A DNA stretch of 64,000 bases from NCBI GenBank assembly GCA_036850595.1, contig CM072158.1, forward strand, positions 12,477,422 to 12,541,421. Reading direction: 5' to 3'. Position numbers and translations under genes: made by a program. Position 1 is the first letter of the stretch. The number at the start of each line of letters is the position of its first letter. This document shows, one piece after another, positions 1 through 14,900 of the stretch. The notes below the pieces were generated by a model, which worked only from the letters and a program-made list of their open reading frames with translations, was not told where the DNA came from and made no database searches. This DNA comes from Rhyacichthys aspro. Taxonomy: Eukaryota > Chordata > Actinopteri > Gobiiformes > Rhyacichthyidae.

Positions 1-309
1 TGGTTTCTTTCTTTTTTTTTTATTACGTCCTGTGGGTAAAGGAGCCTTTGCCACTGGAGGTGTTTCTTGAACACATTTTAGCGAATAAAATCATCTTTGT
101 TTGCCCTCTGCTCAAGGAACCACAGGTGTCCTCTGTTGGCAGGCAGTCTCCTTCTTCTATTTGAATCAGGAATGAGTGCACTGATATAGTCGGCAGGGGA
201 AGGGGATTGCATTAGGGAGAAGAGAGGGAGAGAAAAGACTTAAATATAAAGTCAAACAAAAGACACAAAGCGATGTTTGGTTAATGGTTACCTATGGAGG
301 AAGCAGTTG
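1..309 (-). other. 3' UTR / downstream of csmd2
   Basis: Downstream of the stop codon on the minus strand. No coding signal. Probably part of the 3' UTR, whose end cannot be fixed from this window. Confidence 0.5.
19..24 (-). promoter_or_regulatory. candidate poly(A) signal AATAAA
   Basis: AATAAA on the minus strand about 286 nt after the stop codon, inside a T-rich plus-strand run. CSMD 3' UTRs are often kilobases long, so this may be a proximal or unused site. Confidence 0.25.
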
Positions 310-469
310 CTATACAGCTGTGCACACTGTGCTGACGGTGAACTCTGTCTCATTTGCCATGATGTCCGTGGGCTGGATGTTGCGATCATACATAGGGTTC
401 TCAAATGTAGCTCGACCATTAGTGTTTTCATGGCCCACATAACCATTGAAGGGGACTTTGGGTCTTCTT
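310..469 (-). CDS. csmd2: csmd2 exon e64 (last): cytoplasmic tail and stop
   Basis: Encodes RRPKVPFNGYVGHENTNGRA, TFENPMYDRNIQPTDIM and a TVSTVCTAV end before a TAG stop (310-312). It holds an NPxY motif (NPMY) and a class I PDZ ligand (T-A-V). The PDZ end is the reported PSD-95 contact in mammalian CSMD2. Confidence 0.96.
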
Positions 470-2872
470 CTGAAATGAAGCAACAAAATAATAAAATCCA
501 TTTTAATAGATGTCTACCTTCACCTCAGAAGTATCAGAGTGGACCATAAAATATCTTATTAAAGACATGAAACTGAAACTGAAATAAAAGTCAGTAGAAG
601 GACATGACTTTTGGGGAGTTTACCTGTGTTTGTAGAGGTACAAAGCGAAGCCTGCAATGATCATGGCTATAAAAGGCACTAGGATGGCTGCAGCCACTGA
701 ACTGCTGTTGGAGGCAAAATTGTAGCCTGGGTTGTCTCTGCTGGGATCCAAACTCTCTGCAAGAAACATCAAAACACAAGGACAAAACAATGAACCTTTT
801 TTTTTTCATTCATTCTGTATAATGAACTACAATGGCAGCAGCAGCAGCAGCAGCAGCAGATATCTTGTTATGATTCATGCTCTAATTTAGGAGTCATATG
901 CACCACCAGTGACAGTCCACCTGTGTGCCTCAAATGCCAAAAAAGTCCTCAAAAAAGCAGCAAAAACACTTTACATTTCAGTTAGTCTACTGATGAGCTG
1001 AAAACAAATTGTCACAAAATTTAGTGAGATTAGTGAGAAGCTTGAACACTCATCTACATGGCGCCCTGGCACTGGCCCTAGTCTCTCTTCTAATAAGCAG
1101 AGTTTGCTCAACCAGTAAGCTATAGCTGGAGAGACGCCCTGCACCTGCTGCTAGACACTGCTCTCATGACAAGATATTTTCAGTGCCTTCAATATTCTGT
1201 TATCGTGCAGGCACATACTTAATCTGTGTTAACACCACATACCTTCAAGCTCAGTTCCAAATTCCTGCTCCTATGTGATTGCTTTTTCTTTTTTTTTTTT
1301 TTACACATACAAATCTTCTTTCTGTCAGCAGAATGAAAGCCTCCTGAGCTCGCTTGGCTTTGCTTTTAAAGGTTCCAGGTGAAATGGCTAACACTCATCA
1401 GTATTATCTAAAAGAACTCACAGTAAAGCAAAAAAATCTCATGAAAAAGACTTAAGCTAGACTCAACTAGAGTGTAACTTGACACATTTTTCCTTTTCTG
1501 TTCAGAGATGCCTTGCCTCTGTCGACTGTACCATAGCGATTTAGCCAGAGGTTAACGTAAACCTCAATAACCTTAACAACAATCTCAGTGGATTGACAGT
1601 TTTAAATCAAGACATCTAGGTTTGCTTTCTAAGAGGAAAGACTGCAACATAATTCAATGAAAATGCAATAAGTCAAATGTATGTTTTGTGTGAACTGTGC
1701 GTCTGTTCCTCACAGGACTGGAGCTTGTTAGAGGCAAACTCATTACAATACATATGTCAAGTTTGATATGCAATTATTTCATACATAAAAGAAGATCACG
1801 AGAAGCAAACCAGTCTGTGTGAAATATGGATTTGAGAATTTGTTCTGCATGTAGTGTATGAAATATACAAGATTTCATGGATGGGTTTTTAGGTCATGGA
1901 CATAAAGCAGAATATGCTGATCACAGTAGCATGGTGAAAAAAATGCTTAAAACATAACATGCATTAAGAAAGAAAAACAATTTCTATGTTCAAACTGTAA
2001 AATGGGAGGTTCCTGAAGCCCTGAAAAGCTGACAGACATTAACACTGCAAACACACTTTCCTGTATAGTAGTGAAAAAGAATGTTATGCCCTAATTAAAC
2101 ACTGAGATGAACCCCCTCATGCTGAATTACACTTAGTTTGAAATGTTTTCCACTTTACAAACATATAATGAATCCACCAATGTTAAGAGCATGCTGTGAA
2201 AGCACATCTAATTAAGATCAGTTGAAAGATTCTCAGATTGAAAGCACTTTTCAGCCTTACAGCAGGAGAATGACTGGCTCCTGTGGTTTCACAGTGGACA
2301 GCTCACTCACCTAGTCTCTGGAGACCAAACTGGCCGAAGCCTTTCCCTTTGACAAATCCCTGGTACACAAAGGAGTTGGATGAAGAGATGTAGGACACCT
2401 AGAAAGAGAGGGAGGAATAGAGGACAGACACTTTATGTGTCACATCCAAGCTTTACAAAGGAGCGTATTATCAAAGTGTCAGCAGCTGGTGCACGCACAA
2501 AATGAAATATCATGTCAAAGAGCTGAGAGGCACTCTCATGGCTGACATTTAATACAACGTTTTTCTGCTCAAGAGCACAAACAACAGCCTGCTCCACATG
2601 AGCAATACTGCACAGTTTACACTCTCCATATACACTATAAAGATTTAAACACACACATGCTTTAACCTGCTTCTAAATGAGACTGTGTTCCAGGCGCCTG
2701 AGGTGGATGGATAATATGAGGGAACGCAGTGGAGGAGGTCTGTTGAATCCTGATTACCAGCCAATGATTTAACTGACATTTTAATTAAAGAGAAAACTCT
2801 CTGTGGGCCCTATATCTCCCAAGAGTGACAAGGTTACTGTGCATGTGTGCCCCTGTATATTTCACAGAATAT

Positions 2873-2919
<47 letters not shown>

Positions 2920-5900
2920 TGTATATGTGTAATTAAAAAAAACAAGAGGTCTAGAGGAGCATCTGACCCTCAGCTGGCACTTACGTGTCCGTCTAGGGCC
3001 CAGTTGTCTATTTTAAACTTGTTGACAAAGATCTCCACCGGGCCTCGGATCTGGTGCACCTGCAGCAACAGGTGGGCTTCCTCCCGCTTATATGTACCTG
3101 CACAGTTGAAAGGTTTACTGTGATACGGAGCAGCATTTTCTAGGTTACACATTGAACATGCACCCACAACAATGCAATAAAAAAATATAGAACCTCATTT
3201 ATAATATTTTATCTTGCTGGTTATATTGTAAACCTTTCTTTTAATGCTGTACATACATTGATTGTCACATGCTAGCTGGGCATTCACCAGTAAATACTAA
3301 TCAGCCTTGAGAGTATAGATTAGATAGATAGATAGAATAGATTATTAGATGGTTATTGTGTTTCTCTTTTGTTCTAATGGACAATATAGTCTATTCACAT
3401 TCACAGCTGCACAGTTATTGTGCCAAGAGGGAAGAATTATTATAGTTAACATCTTGAACCAAAGTGTGTGTGTCTAAGTTTACTCTGGTTCTAAGTGTAG
3501 AATGTGAGATTCTGTGTAGCTTTTATTACCAGCCAGTTTTAGTTCCACTCCACTGTGGTCTATGAGTGTCCCATTAACCCGGTTGCTAAAGGGCTCAAAG
3601 GCAGTGATGCTCAGCATGGCCGGCTGCTTCTTCCCCAGGTACTCGTAAGAACCCCTCCACAGAGAATTCTTAGCAAATACACCCCCAGGGACTAACCGGA
3701 CAGGGGACACATAAGGCAAGGGAGTTTAAACTGTGAGTAATCATACAGGATTTAACATTAGATATGACATACATACATAAATAAATAATAAGTATATTTA
3801 CCCGGTAATTTGGAGGGTGGTTCTTGCACTGTCCCCACTGGGCTCTTACCACTTGGACGGTTATCAGCTGTAAAAGACAAAACCAATACATTTCCAGAAA
3901 GAAACAAAGACCTCACCAGGAGGCAGAGAAATCCATCTCCTACTGGACACAATGGCACTGCGTAGGGGTCAAAATCACCACTTTGTGACAACCAGTACAC
4001 CTAATAACCCCGCTGTGCCCAGAGTGAGAGCTGCCTGTGACAGTGCTTGACTCATGAGTCAGAGAGCAGCTGGGAGTCCCTGTAGAGAGTGGGCTCACTT
4101 GGAGACAGTTTCACAGCTTCAAGGAAAGCACTTTAATAATGGCTTACTCGCACGGGGCTGCAGGGCTACACCACAATAGTAAATACACCCACACAAATAC
4201 CCAGAGCAAAGGGGGCTTTACATGTGACTACAAACAAAGACAGGTATACTAGTCATAAGTTATGAATGCACACATCTCCGGACGGACTCCCAGACAGCCT
4301 TGTGTTTTATTAGCTGACACTTTTTTGATTTGCCCTTCTATCACTGTGCCCATAGGTGCTGTTAATAATCTCTATGTGCTGAGGCCAGTTTTCTTTCCTT
4401 CCTTCACTGCCTTAAAAACACCCAGCACCTCTATATATTTCCGCAACGGTGTGACATTGAATCCATCACCTGCATATCCCTTACTCTTTCTCTGCAAGCC
4501 ATTAGCATTTATCCTCTCGGGATAATTGTGTGTCGATTGCTCCTCTTTCCTCTTATATGTTTTTTAGGCTGCTGCTATGAGGAGTGTTAATGGCAGTCTA
4601 TTTGTCTGCTAGACCTTGTTAACACTGCCTGACCATTTATAAGAAGTACTTGTGCTAACCTAATCAATGGGATGTATTGCCCTAATCAGGTTTTTGCACC
4701 CCTGTTAATGCTTCCAAGTGTGTGTTTGTGTGTAATTCTACGCTGTGTAATTGTGTGATGGATGGGCCAACCCACACTGGCATGTGTTTGTGAATAAGGC
4801 CCAGAGCTATCCATCAACATTACCTTAATCTCATATTCAATCATGTAATTCCTATATTGTTCCATCTACAGTGCTTTAAATGGCCTACAAATGCCACAGT
4901 AAATCATATCCAGGTAAGAAGCCATTAGCATAGCTAGAATAAAACAGCTTATGTATTAACTTTTTCTTCACTGACTATATATTATTTTTATAAAGCTTTA
5001 CAAAGTCAGACTATATGTTTTAGGTTAAGTTTGGAATACTCACACTTCCTTTTATCCATTGAACCAAGCATTTTATTCTGAAAAAACATTAATCTTGAGA
5101 AGAGATTAAGATTTCATTTAAACCAACACTATCTTTTTTATGAATTGAACTTGTCTGCTGTTTATAATTAATGCCTTACAGTTCAAGTTATAAAACTATC
5201 AGCAGGGATTAAATTAATATTCCTCAATAATGCTTAACATATAGTAGAAGTGTGACTCTACCTGCACAGATAGGTGGTTTCCCTGTCCAGCTCCCATCAG
5301 ATCGGCAGGTTCTGTGCTCCGATCCCCCAACCAAGTAGAAGCCAGGCTGACATGTATAGATCAGTGTGTAGCCAAGGGATGGCAGTTCAATAGCTCTTAC
5401 ATCAGACTGAGCTGGCAGCTCGGGCTGGCTGCAGTGGTGGGCTTCAGGGACACAAGGAGATGAAGAGGGCAATTGTTAAAATATGCATTTCATAATAAAG
5501 AAAAATATGGGTGAGGTATAAGAAAAAGCAACATAGATTCAAGAAAATGTAAGAATCAACACTGAAGTTATTTATTCCAAACACACTGTAGCCTAAGTTA
5601 TACTTACCAATGCACTCAGGCTGAAAACCACTCCATGTGAGGTTAGGTAGACAAGTACGAGAAATTGAGCCTTGGAGTAAGTAGCCCTTTCTACAGCTAA
5701 AGAAAACAGTGCTGCTTATCTGAAAGAGAAGAGACACAAAGATAAGAAAACACATTAAAGACATATTGGCGTTAATCTGAGAAGCATGCTAGTGTCCCTT
5801 AAATGTTAGAGGGCTTTAAAAACATGTCCTATTATGCTCATCACATATGGAATCATAGACTAGTCTCCAATCCTCAAAATAAAGGTCTGATACTATGTTT

Positions 5901-8900
5901 TTTTTTTACAGACTAGCATAACAAACCTTTTCATAATGGATTTCTGTAGGATAACCTCTAAAAGTAAAGAGTTAAGGCACACTATTTCTACACAGATAAA
6001 AAAAAGTCTTGACAAGTATGAATGTGATAAATCAATAAAATCCCATGACTTTTCTTCACACCTGGTAGCCTTGACTGTTGTTCTGATTTCCAAAGAGAGG
6101 GATGCCCGGGTCTCCACAGGTAGTGTGAGTGGGGTCTGAAATAGAACCAAGAATATGATCAAGATATCACAATGCAACTTGATATATATATATATATAAA
6201 AAAAGCGCACAAAAAAACAAGACTTTATTTCAGTCCAATAACGAGATTACTTAATGCAACAACTGAATATGAATAAATGTAAATACACATGACATACCTA
6301 TGCAAGAGGGTTGGGTGCCGCTCCAGGTGCCATCATACTGGCAATAGCGCCTGGCTGAGCCCACCAAGACCAAAGGTGGGTAACAGGAAAATGAGACGGA
6401 GGACAGGTAGGTGAATCCCCGGTCTTCTCTTCTCCCTTGAGCGGGTATACCTGGGTCTCCACAGAACACAGCTGGAACGACATAAAAAGAGAAAAAAAAG
6501 GCAACACGGAGAAAGAGCAGATTAGATTTAAGTGAAGAGCTACTCTGATATGCAGTCAACATTGCTTGGGACTATTATATTAGTAATAAACTTGATTTAA
6601 AGACACACTTTTCACACACATATTGAAACTTCAAAACAGGGAAAACTAATGAATGGCTTACGGAAGCACTGGGGTTTCTCTCCACTCCAGTTGCCATTGC
6701 CTTGACATGTTAATACAGTGGGCAGAGACAGCTGGTAACCTTGGTTGCAGGAATAGCTAATGCTTGAGCCCCAAACAAAGTCTGTCCCAACAACTTGCCC
6801 ATTGGGGATGTTGGGGGGAGGACCACACACAATAGCTGAAAATAAAAATGTACAAATTGTGCAAATGTATCACACTAATAATATAATTTACTGTTTATGG
6901 TAATCTCTGCATATAAAGCATTACTGTACCTTTACAGTGTGGTTTGGTGCCGTTCCAGGTGCGATCCTTTGTGCAGATGAGAGTGGAGGCTCGGTCAGCA
7001 TCCATGGTGAAGCCGGGGGAACACTGAAAACTAACTGTGTGGTTGTACGTAAGATCAGTCCCCAGCCTCACTCCATTAGCTGGTACTCCAGGGTCACCGC
7101 AGTTAATTACTATAGGGAGACATAAAAGATCAAATAATGAATCTCATGATATTTGACTTGATTATTAGCACCAGGCTTAGACTACCTTCCATTGGGCAAT
7201 GTGTGATATCTCTTATTTTATACTATACTGTTGTATGTGAAAAAGTTGCATTTATATTATAAATCTTTTGTGTCAGGAATGTGCTCTTGAATAAGCAATG
7301 AGGCCAGTTGCAAAAAATCCCAACTGTCTTAATAAATCCAGTGATGCTTGGTGCAAATGCAATGTCTTTCCAAACTAATGTACTGCTGTATGATCACTGC
7401 TTCACCTCATCTTCTACTGACACTGAAAGTGAACAGTCCCCATTTAGGGGATGAAACAATATTCTCTGAAAAGAAATTATATTATAAAGTATATTACAGC
7501 ACACTATGGTAACATTCAATAACTATTTTACTTACACTACATCTGTAAGTAACAGGCTGAGGATTACAACTGTAGTTTGTTAACAGAAACAGACAGCCAC
7601 ACATGCAAAGAAATCAAAATGATAAATCTATTTTTCTGTCTCATTGATGATGGTGGGTCTGAATACCTCAACATGTAACCTTTGGCTCCTATGGATTACT
7701 GACTTCTGAAATCTGTAATGGCACTGCTTAGACTTTATCCCTTCTATTCAGAAGAAACCACGTCTGAGTGCCCTCTATTTGCCAGGGTCACATGGCTCTA
7801 TACAGCGGCTGTTTTTTTGGTGAACAGCACTGACAGTCTGGCAGCTATGTGCCATTTGATACGACTGTGTCATGAACCATTTCCCAACAAAGAATGCCAT
7901 TAGCTATGTTTTCTTGCATTTCTGGCTTTACTATATTAAACACCATGAATGAATGATGATATAGTAAGTATGCAGAAAAGACAAGTCATTTCAGACATTA
8001 ACACATTTATATGGAAAATACTAATGGTTTTCATTACAGGAGCACTCGGGCATGTTTCCTGTCCAGGTGCCGTTGACAGTGCAATGTCGAGTGAGTAGGC
8101 CAGTGGAGTAGTAGCCCTCTCTGCAAGAGTAAGTAATGGATCTTGAAAAAGTTAAGCCATCGTGGATCAGGATCTGGGCATTTTTTGGAGTTCCTGGATT
8201 TCCACAAGATATTACTGAAACGAGAAAAGACAGAAAAATAGACAACAGGACATTAGATGAGACTAATAAGGTTAATTACCATTAAAACTGACATAGACGG
8301 TATGTTTATGTTTTTGTGTTACATTTAAAACGAGAGGTGCAAAGTACTGCAGTACAGGTCCTGGAAGCACAAAATTGTTGCAAACAAGTATTTTTGAAAT
8401 TATAAGGAAAAAACAATATTTGCAGCTGTATTCTGATGGACCTATAGACTGCTCAAAAATCCACTGGTTCTAGCCGCCAGGACTGACTCTGTTTATTACA
8501 GTCTGCAGCTTGCCCTGAGTTCTCATGAGTTGTGCCCTCCCGTTACAGCCAGATGTGGTCCGGTCCTTGAAGTCACTGCCAACTGAGAACAGGTGGGCCA
8601 CCTTGGCTATTGGGCATAGTTCACACTAGAGGGGGAATTAAACTGAGAGAAGCAAAGGCAGCAGAAGAGTAAAAAGTGGTTCGTTCAAGAATGTGTATGT
8701 GAGAAAAACAAGGAGACACATAAAAGTAATACTAAAAGCAAGAATCCTCACAATACATTAAAGTATAGTACAACAACCAATTTAAGACTATTTTAATTAG
8801 TTTTGTTTACATTTCTAAGAGTATAGTGTAGGGTCAACCAGATTGCTTGTGCTTGGGTGTCTCAAAATGCCAGGAGATCTGATATGTTATAATATTATCT

Positions 8901-11900
8901 TTTGCTGAAATCATTTTTAATAGACTTGTGAATAATATTTTATACAATGAACTCAGGAAGCAGCTAGAAACAGACCAGAGACTATGCCCACTTACACAGT
9001 TGGTACAGATAAAGACAATCATTTCAGATATGCATCAAGTAAATCTAGAAAAGTTAAATATTGTAAAATTTTTAAATAAACTCTGTGGGGTGGAGGAAAA
9101 GCAAACAGTTCTTACCATGACACTCAGGTTGTGTGCCCAGCCAGGAGCCATTAGCCAGACATGTTCTTTCTGGTGAACCCTTCAGTGTGTACCCTGGCTC
9201 ACAGCTGAAACGAACAACACTTCCCACAGTGAACTCTTCCCCCAGACGTATGCCATGTACGGGAACACCAGGATCCCCACAAAGTCCAGTAGAATCACCT
9301 GAAGACATAGACAAATACAGTGCACGTGAAACCACAGCAAACTGTCCAGTAACATTGTGAACAGTACTTCACATTTTACAAGGTGCTGGTCCACTCTAGT
9401 AAGATGTTGCTAAGAAATTCAGGCAGATCGTAATAAAAAGGCTGTGTTTATTGCCTGTGGTGAAAACATAGGCATGTCCTGAGATTCTAAACAAACCTCG
9501 TGAATTGTAACAGCTATTTTATTGTCAGTCAGCTCATAAGCCTGTGTGTTATAGTTTGAGTAAATGCTCATTTGCACACATGGCTTCTTGGTGAATAGGT
9601 ATATTAGGGCCTCTGATAAGAAAAAAAAAAAAACTATGGAGGCAGGTATCTTCAAAGTCATTCATATCGCATCTGAGGTGGTTAATTCCCTGTTTCTCCG
9701 TCTAATATGAGCAGATTAAAGCAGTTTAAAAGAGGACACTCGTTTTGCCCTTGAGGCCTTTAGAGCAATAACATAACTTTATCTTTGATTCACCTCTTTT
9801 CTGGGCCATTACCTGCTCAAAATGCCCACTCCTCAACCTTTTATTTGGTAGTTTCGTGCTTTGCATGTAATTCGATCAAATCTAGCACCAGAACAGAAAC
9901 GATTATGACAACTATTGCTACAAATAACTAAAAATCTTCCAGCTGTAATATTATATTTTTTGCAGTTTGTTCAAATGGCAAGTTAGAGTCCTGTTCCAAA
10001 TGTTATTGTTTTGAGGCACCATTTCAGTCAATCTGGGGGGTAGTTTTCCATACCAGAGCAGTGTGGTGGTGAGCCGCTCCACTGGCCATCCAGCTGGCAC
10101 ATGCGTGTCGTATTGCCAATGATGGTACGCTGGCCCATGCAACTGTAGCGAATCACCGAGCCGACAGTCCGACGGTCGCCTGAGATCTGGGCATAAGGCG
10201 CCATGCTGGGCCGGTCGCAAAGCACCACTGTCCAAACACCACAGGAAGAGAAACAGAGTGTACCAAATTTCCGATTCCACATTGGCATTCTGTGTGTCCT
10301 ACTACACTTCAAATAAAGAACTGGTTTAAATCAATACAGAATGTAGGAATTTCATTATGTTGTCATTTGAGCTTTACAAATAGACTGCTAACATTTGTTC
10401 AAAGAGTATTTACTTATCTACAGAACATTCTTGCCTTCGACTGTCATAACTTTATTTGATCTCCCCCTTAGATGAATGAAACATGGCTTGTGCTATGCTG
10501 AGTACATACAGTCACTATATTGTAAGCATTGAGCACAAGCTGTCATGTTTTGTACAAACATAATTCTCTCTTAACTATATGTCATATTGAGAGAATGAGT
10601 TTACTTCTCTCAGTTTACTGTATCACCCATGGTGCAACTATTATGGTGCAATCTACATCCTGATGTGAGAGTTACTGTAACAGAGCAATTTAACTTTCCA
10701 TGAACTTTGAAATATGTAATACAAGCAGATGAAATGGGAGAGTGACTGGTACAACACAGTGTTTTAAGTCTTATTAAAATATGCTTCTCAAATGTCCCTC
10801 GCTAACAAAAACCTATAAAACAGACATGAAGAGCAGCAATGTTAGACTACCAATAGAAATGAACTGTATGCGAGTAATTCAGCCCTAGATTAGATAGAAG
10901 TAAAAATGCCCATGCAACTGCTATAATAACTACTGTCATATTACTTACATAGACATTTGGGCAGTGAACGGTCCCAAGTCCCATCCCCTTGACAGGAGAT
11001 AGAACTGGTGCCCAACAGGTAGTATCCAGGATTACAGCGGTACGACACAGTGGTCTGGAAACTGTAGCGATGTGGTCCACTGGACAGTACCTGCTTAATG
11101 CTGTTCTCGACATGGCCCGGCTCTGTGCAGTTCACAACTATTAACAGGGCAGAGACAAATGTCAGTCAGAAGAAAGGAAATGCTAAAGTAGGTTTTTTTT
11201 TATCTAAACCAATTGCATCGCACGACGAAGCAATCGCTGCAGAAGTAATGCAGTTTAAAAAAAGTAGTAAGTAGTTTAGTTTTTAATAAAAAAAATCAAA
11301 ATATGGGCTCTTTTCTGTTAATTCCTTTCCTCATTCACTGCTTCCACCCGTCCATTATCTATTCATCCACCCAAATCCAAATGAAGAAGGCGGACTCTGG
11401 AAATAAACATTTGCTTCATTAGACTCAGCCTCCTGCTGGTGGAGAGATGATGATGGATTGAGAGCTCACAGGAGAAGAGGCACCGTGTCAGTTTAGCACC
11501 AGATGGACAGAGTCAGGGAAGGGGAGAGTGACGGGTGGGTGAGAGGCTAGGATTAACAGACAGGGGGCTACTGATACACAGGAAGAGCAACATTATGGTA
11601 CAGAACACATTGGATTCTGCACCAACACTAATCCGTTTTATATGTTGACGGAAAGAGTTTACACTGAGTGAAGCATTGTTGAATAAATCCAACCTTTAAT
11701 GGCTTATAAAACACAGCGTAGGAGTCTCTAAGCAGCCATTATGCCCCAGTTTGCCTTGCCAGTCTGGCCCCCATGACAGTGCCTAAAATAAATCCATTGT
11801 ATGCTAATATATGTAAAAGCTCACTAATTTTGTATTCTCTTAAGCTAACCACTGCAGCTAAACCACAAATCTATCCTAATGTAATCTGTCCAGTAGCTTG

Positions 11901-14900
11901 CTGACCCACAGTGACATCAACTTGCTGTGCTTGGAACATGCAATTTAGCATTAGTAGGGAAACTAACTTCCATGCCTCTCAGATTTGATGCATTTTTATT
12001 TTTCCAAAGAGCAATGATAATGTGACAAAGAGATTCATGTATGCTTCTTGAAGACAAACTTGCCTGATAATAACCAAATGCATCTATTCCTATTTTACCT
12101 CTTCTGAGACATGTCATCTCCCCATTGCTTCATAAATGTCTTAAAGGCCCATTTTTTTCCCCCTGCTCATTTAAAGCATACTTATAAGTCAATCCATCAC
12201 TGGTTCTGTCAGTGCCTTGTCACGTTCGGGCCCTGACCTTGCAAGCAGCTCCTTTTTATGCCTGTCACACATGCCTCATTTAATGGGGACCCAGAGGCAT
12301 ATATGGGTTCCATTTGTCAGAAAAAACACTAAAAAATTAAAAGTCAGTAACTTGGTGACTGAAAGGCAAGCAAGGAAGATAACTGAATGATGAATAAAAA
12401 TAAATATTAATTATAGACAAAGGCAGATCTATATGGGATAGCTCATGTATTGTACTCGAATAACACGCTTGAATAATATCCTTTGCATTTCAAAGATGAT
12501 AGCAAATAGAAGTTAATCCTTATGTGGGTGGGAGATCGAAGAGCGCACACATATTCTACTAACTATTCAACACCAAGACTTAACACAAAACATAATGTGG
12601 ATTTATATCTGGTAAGCGGAACTTCGTAATATAACATTTTTTTCTGGCTTATCAGTGTTTGAAAAGACAAACGGGTCAATATTGGTCTACAAGTCATATC
12701 TGGGAAACAAGATCAAACCCTGTGTGATCTCTGGATAAGTCAGGTCAAAAGATATGTCTTGAATAATCCAAGATTTTGTTTTTCAGTGTTTTATAATGTG
12801 TATTGTTTAATCTCAGTCACCCTCAGCATGTCTCGCTGACCTTATCTCCGCTCTTGTGATTGTGATCAGTGGCGGTCACAGCACATGTTTTTATGCAATA
12901 AACCAAGTCATGTATTAGATAAGCAAAAAAAAAAAAAAAAAAAAGAAAGCAACCCCAGATACTGAATGAAAGCACAAGATGGATTCAACACTTACTTTTA
13001 CACTTGGGCAAGGGGCTGCTCCATTGTCCATTGGCTTGGCAGGTAGACTTCACAGCTCCTTGTAGAACATATCCAGTGTTACAGACAAAACGGACAACGT
13101 CGTTCAAGTTAAACTGTGTCCCCTGGGTGAGTCCGAAGGTTGGGTTTCCTGGGTGTCCACATGTAATAGCTGTAGAAGAGAAAAAGGAAACATTTACATC
13201 AATCGTCCGTTATCCATCTGTGTATTATGATGATTATGATTCACGTATAATTCACAAATTCAGTTGTTTCAGGTTTATAGGTTTACAGGACAACGCTGAC
13301 ACTTACGAACACAGACTGGTGTGCGTCCTGACCATCGGTGATCCTGTTCACAAATTCTCACCGACACCCCAATAAGTCTAAATCCTGGGTTACACTGGTA
13401 CACCACGCTCCCTCGATAATTATAGTTCTCTCCTGTGATCTGTCCGTTGACTATGGGCTCAGGTGTGCCACAATGCCCAGCTATGAAGGGGAAATTGATA
13501 CAGCGATATGAAAATGATCCTTTTTCATGAATAAAAAATGTCATGTGGAAATGTCAATCCTACCTAGACACTGGACTTGTGTTCCACTCCAAAGACCATT
13601 GGACATGCACTCACGTACCCGAGATCCCACTAAAGTATACCCTGTGTTACAAGAAAAAATTGCTGTGGCTCCATACACAGTCAGAGTTCCAATTTTGTGT
13701 CCATTTGGTGGAGTCCCCAGATCTCCGCAGGATATGACTAAAAGAAAACAAAAATACATATTTCAAGTCCCGTCGGATACAAAAACAGTGGGTAATGGAG
13801 GGGTTTTAAGTTCATTTAGCTTTGGTTATACAACATGCTGGTTTAATTCTGTGGAAACAAAGTCTTTCAGGCACATGGCTTTGACAGACATGCACACAAA
13901 AATGATTCAATGCACCAGCAATTAAGACTTACTGTCACAGACTGGACGTGGATCTGGGTAATTCCAGGTGCCATTTGCCTGGCAGCGGATGACTCTTTGA
14001 CCCCTGTAGTAATAGCCAGGGTCACACACAAGCATCAAGATTGCATCATATTGGTTTTGAGTCCCATAGATTAGCCTCCATCTTCCATGTTCCACAGCGT
14101 TGTGGCCAATATCTGGGCATGTTACAGCTGGATAGTAAAATTAGAGTGGTTAGGTATTTTTCTAAACATTATTTCCATTGATCAAAGCCTATAATAGCAG
14201 AACAGATGGCCTGCAGTAAACGCATTACATTTACCTTCAACATTAAAGACAAAAACGTATCGAATTCCCGAGAAATACTTACGAATACATCTGGGCGGGG
14301 CTTCAATAGGACTCCATCTCCCAGAATCCTGACAGGTCACAGAGGTGGTGACCGGCCCAGCAAGTCGGAAACCGGGATTGCATTGGTACGTGGCCCTTGC
14401 ACCCAGAGAGAAGTCCTGGCCAACAATACTGCCATTGACCGGTGGCACTGGCATTCCACAGGACATGACTAGAAAGGAAATAGGAAGGAAGCAACGGTAG
14501 AATGGAAGAAGAAGCTGGCAGACAAAGACGTAGGTGGCAAAGTGTATTTAATACGTAGAGTTGTATGCAGAGGGCCTATCTCACAACAGGCTTTTTGCAC
14601 AAACACAGTCCCTGAGTTGGTATTGTTGTGCTGTAAACATTAGCTCGGGCAGCCATCTGCACAACAGTAAACAATCAAATCTAGAGAGAGCACATAGAAT
14701 TCATGTGGTGATTACACCTGGTGCAGAGTTGACCAAACACTAAATGGCAGCGCTCCTGTTCATAGATGACACCTGAACTGATGCTGAACACAACTGGTTA
14801 CAAATTCTATTGTAAAAGCAGTGCGAGATGAATGTGAAGAAACCAAAACAATGAGGAGACTAAAAACGCCAGAATTAAAAACGTAAATTCCGTCATCAGC

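Noticed and set aside
2803..3123. Plus-strand ORF with a Val-Cys repeat
   Set aside because: Created by the GT microsatellite and antisense exon e61.
13004..13925. Two plus-strand ORFs of 123 and 132 residues
   Set aside because: Antisense shadows of sushi exons e46-e48; the minus-strand reading has all sushi cysteines.
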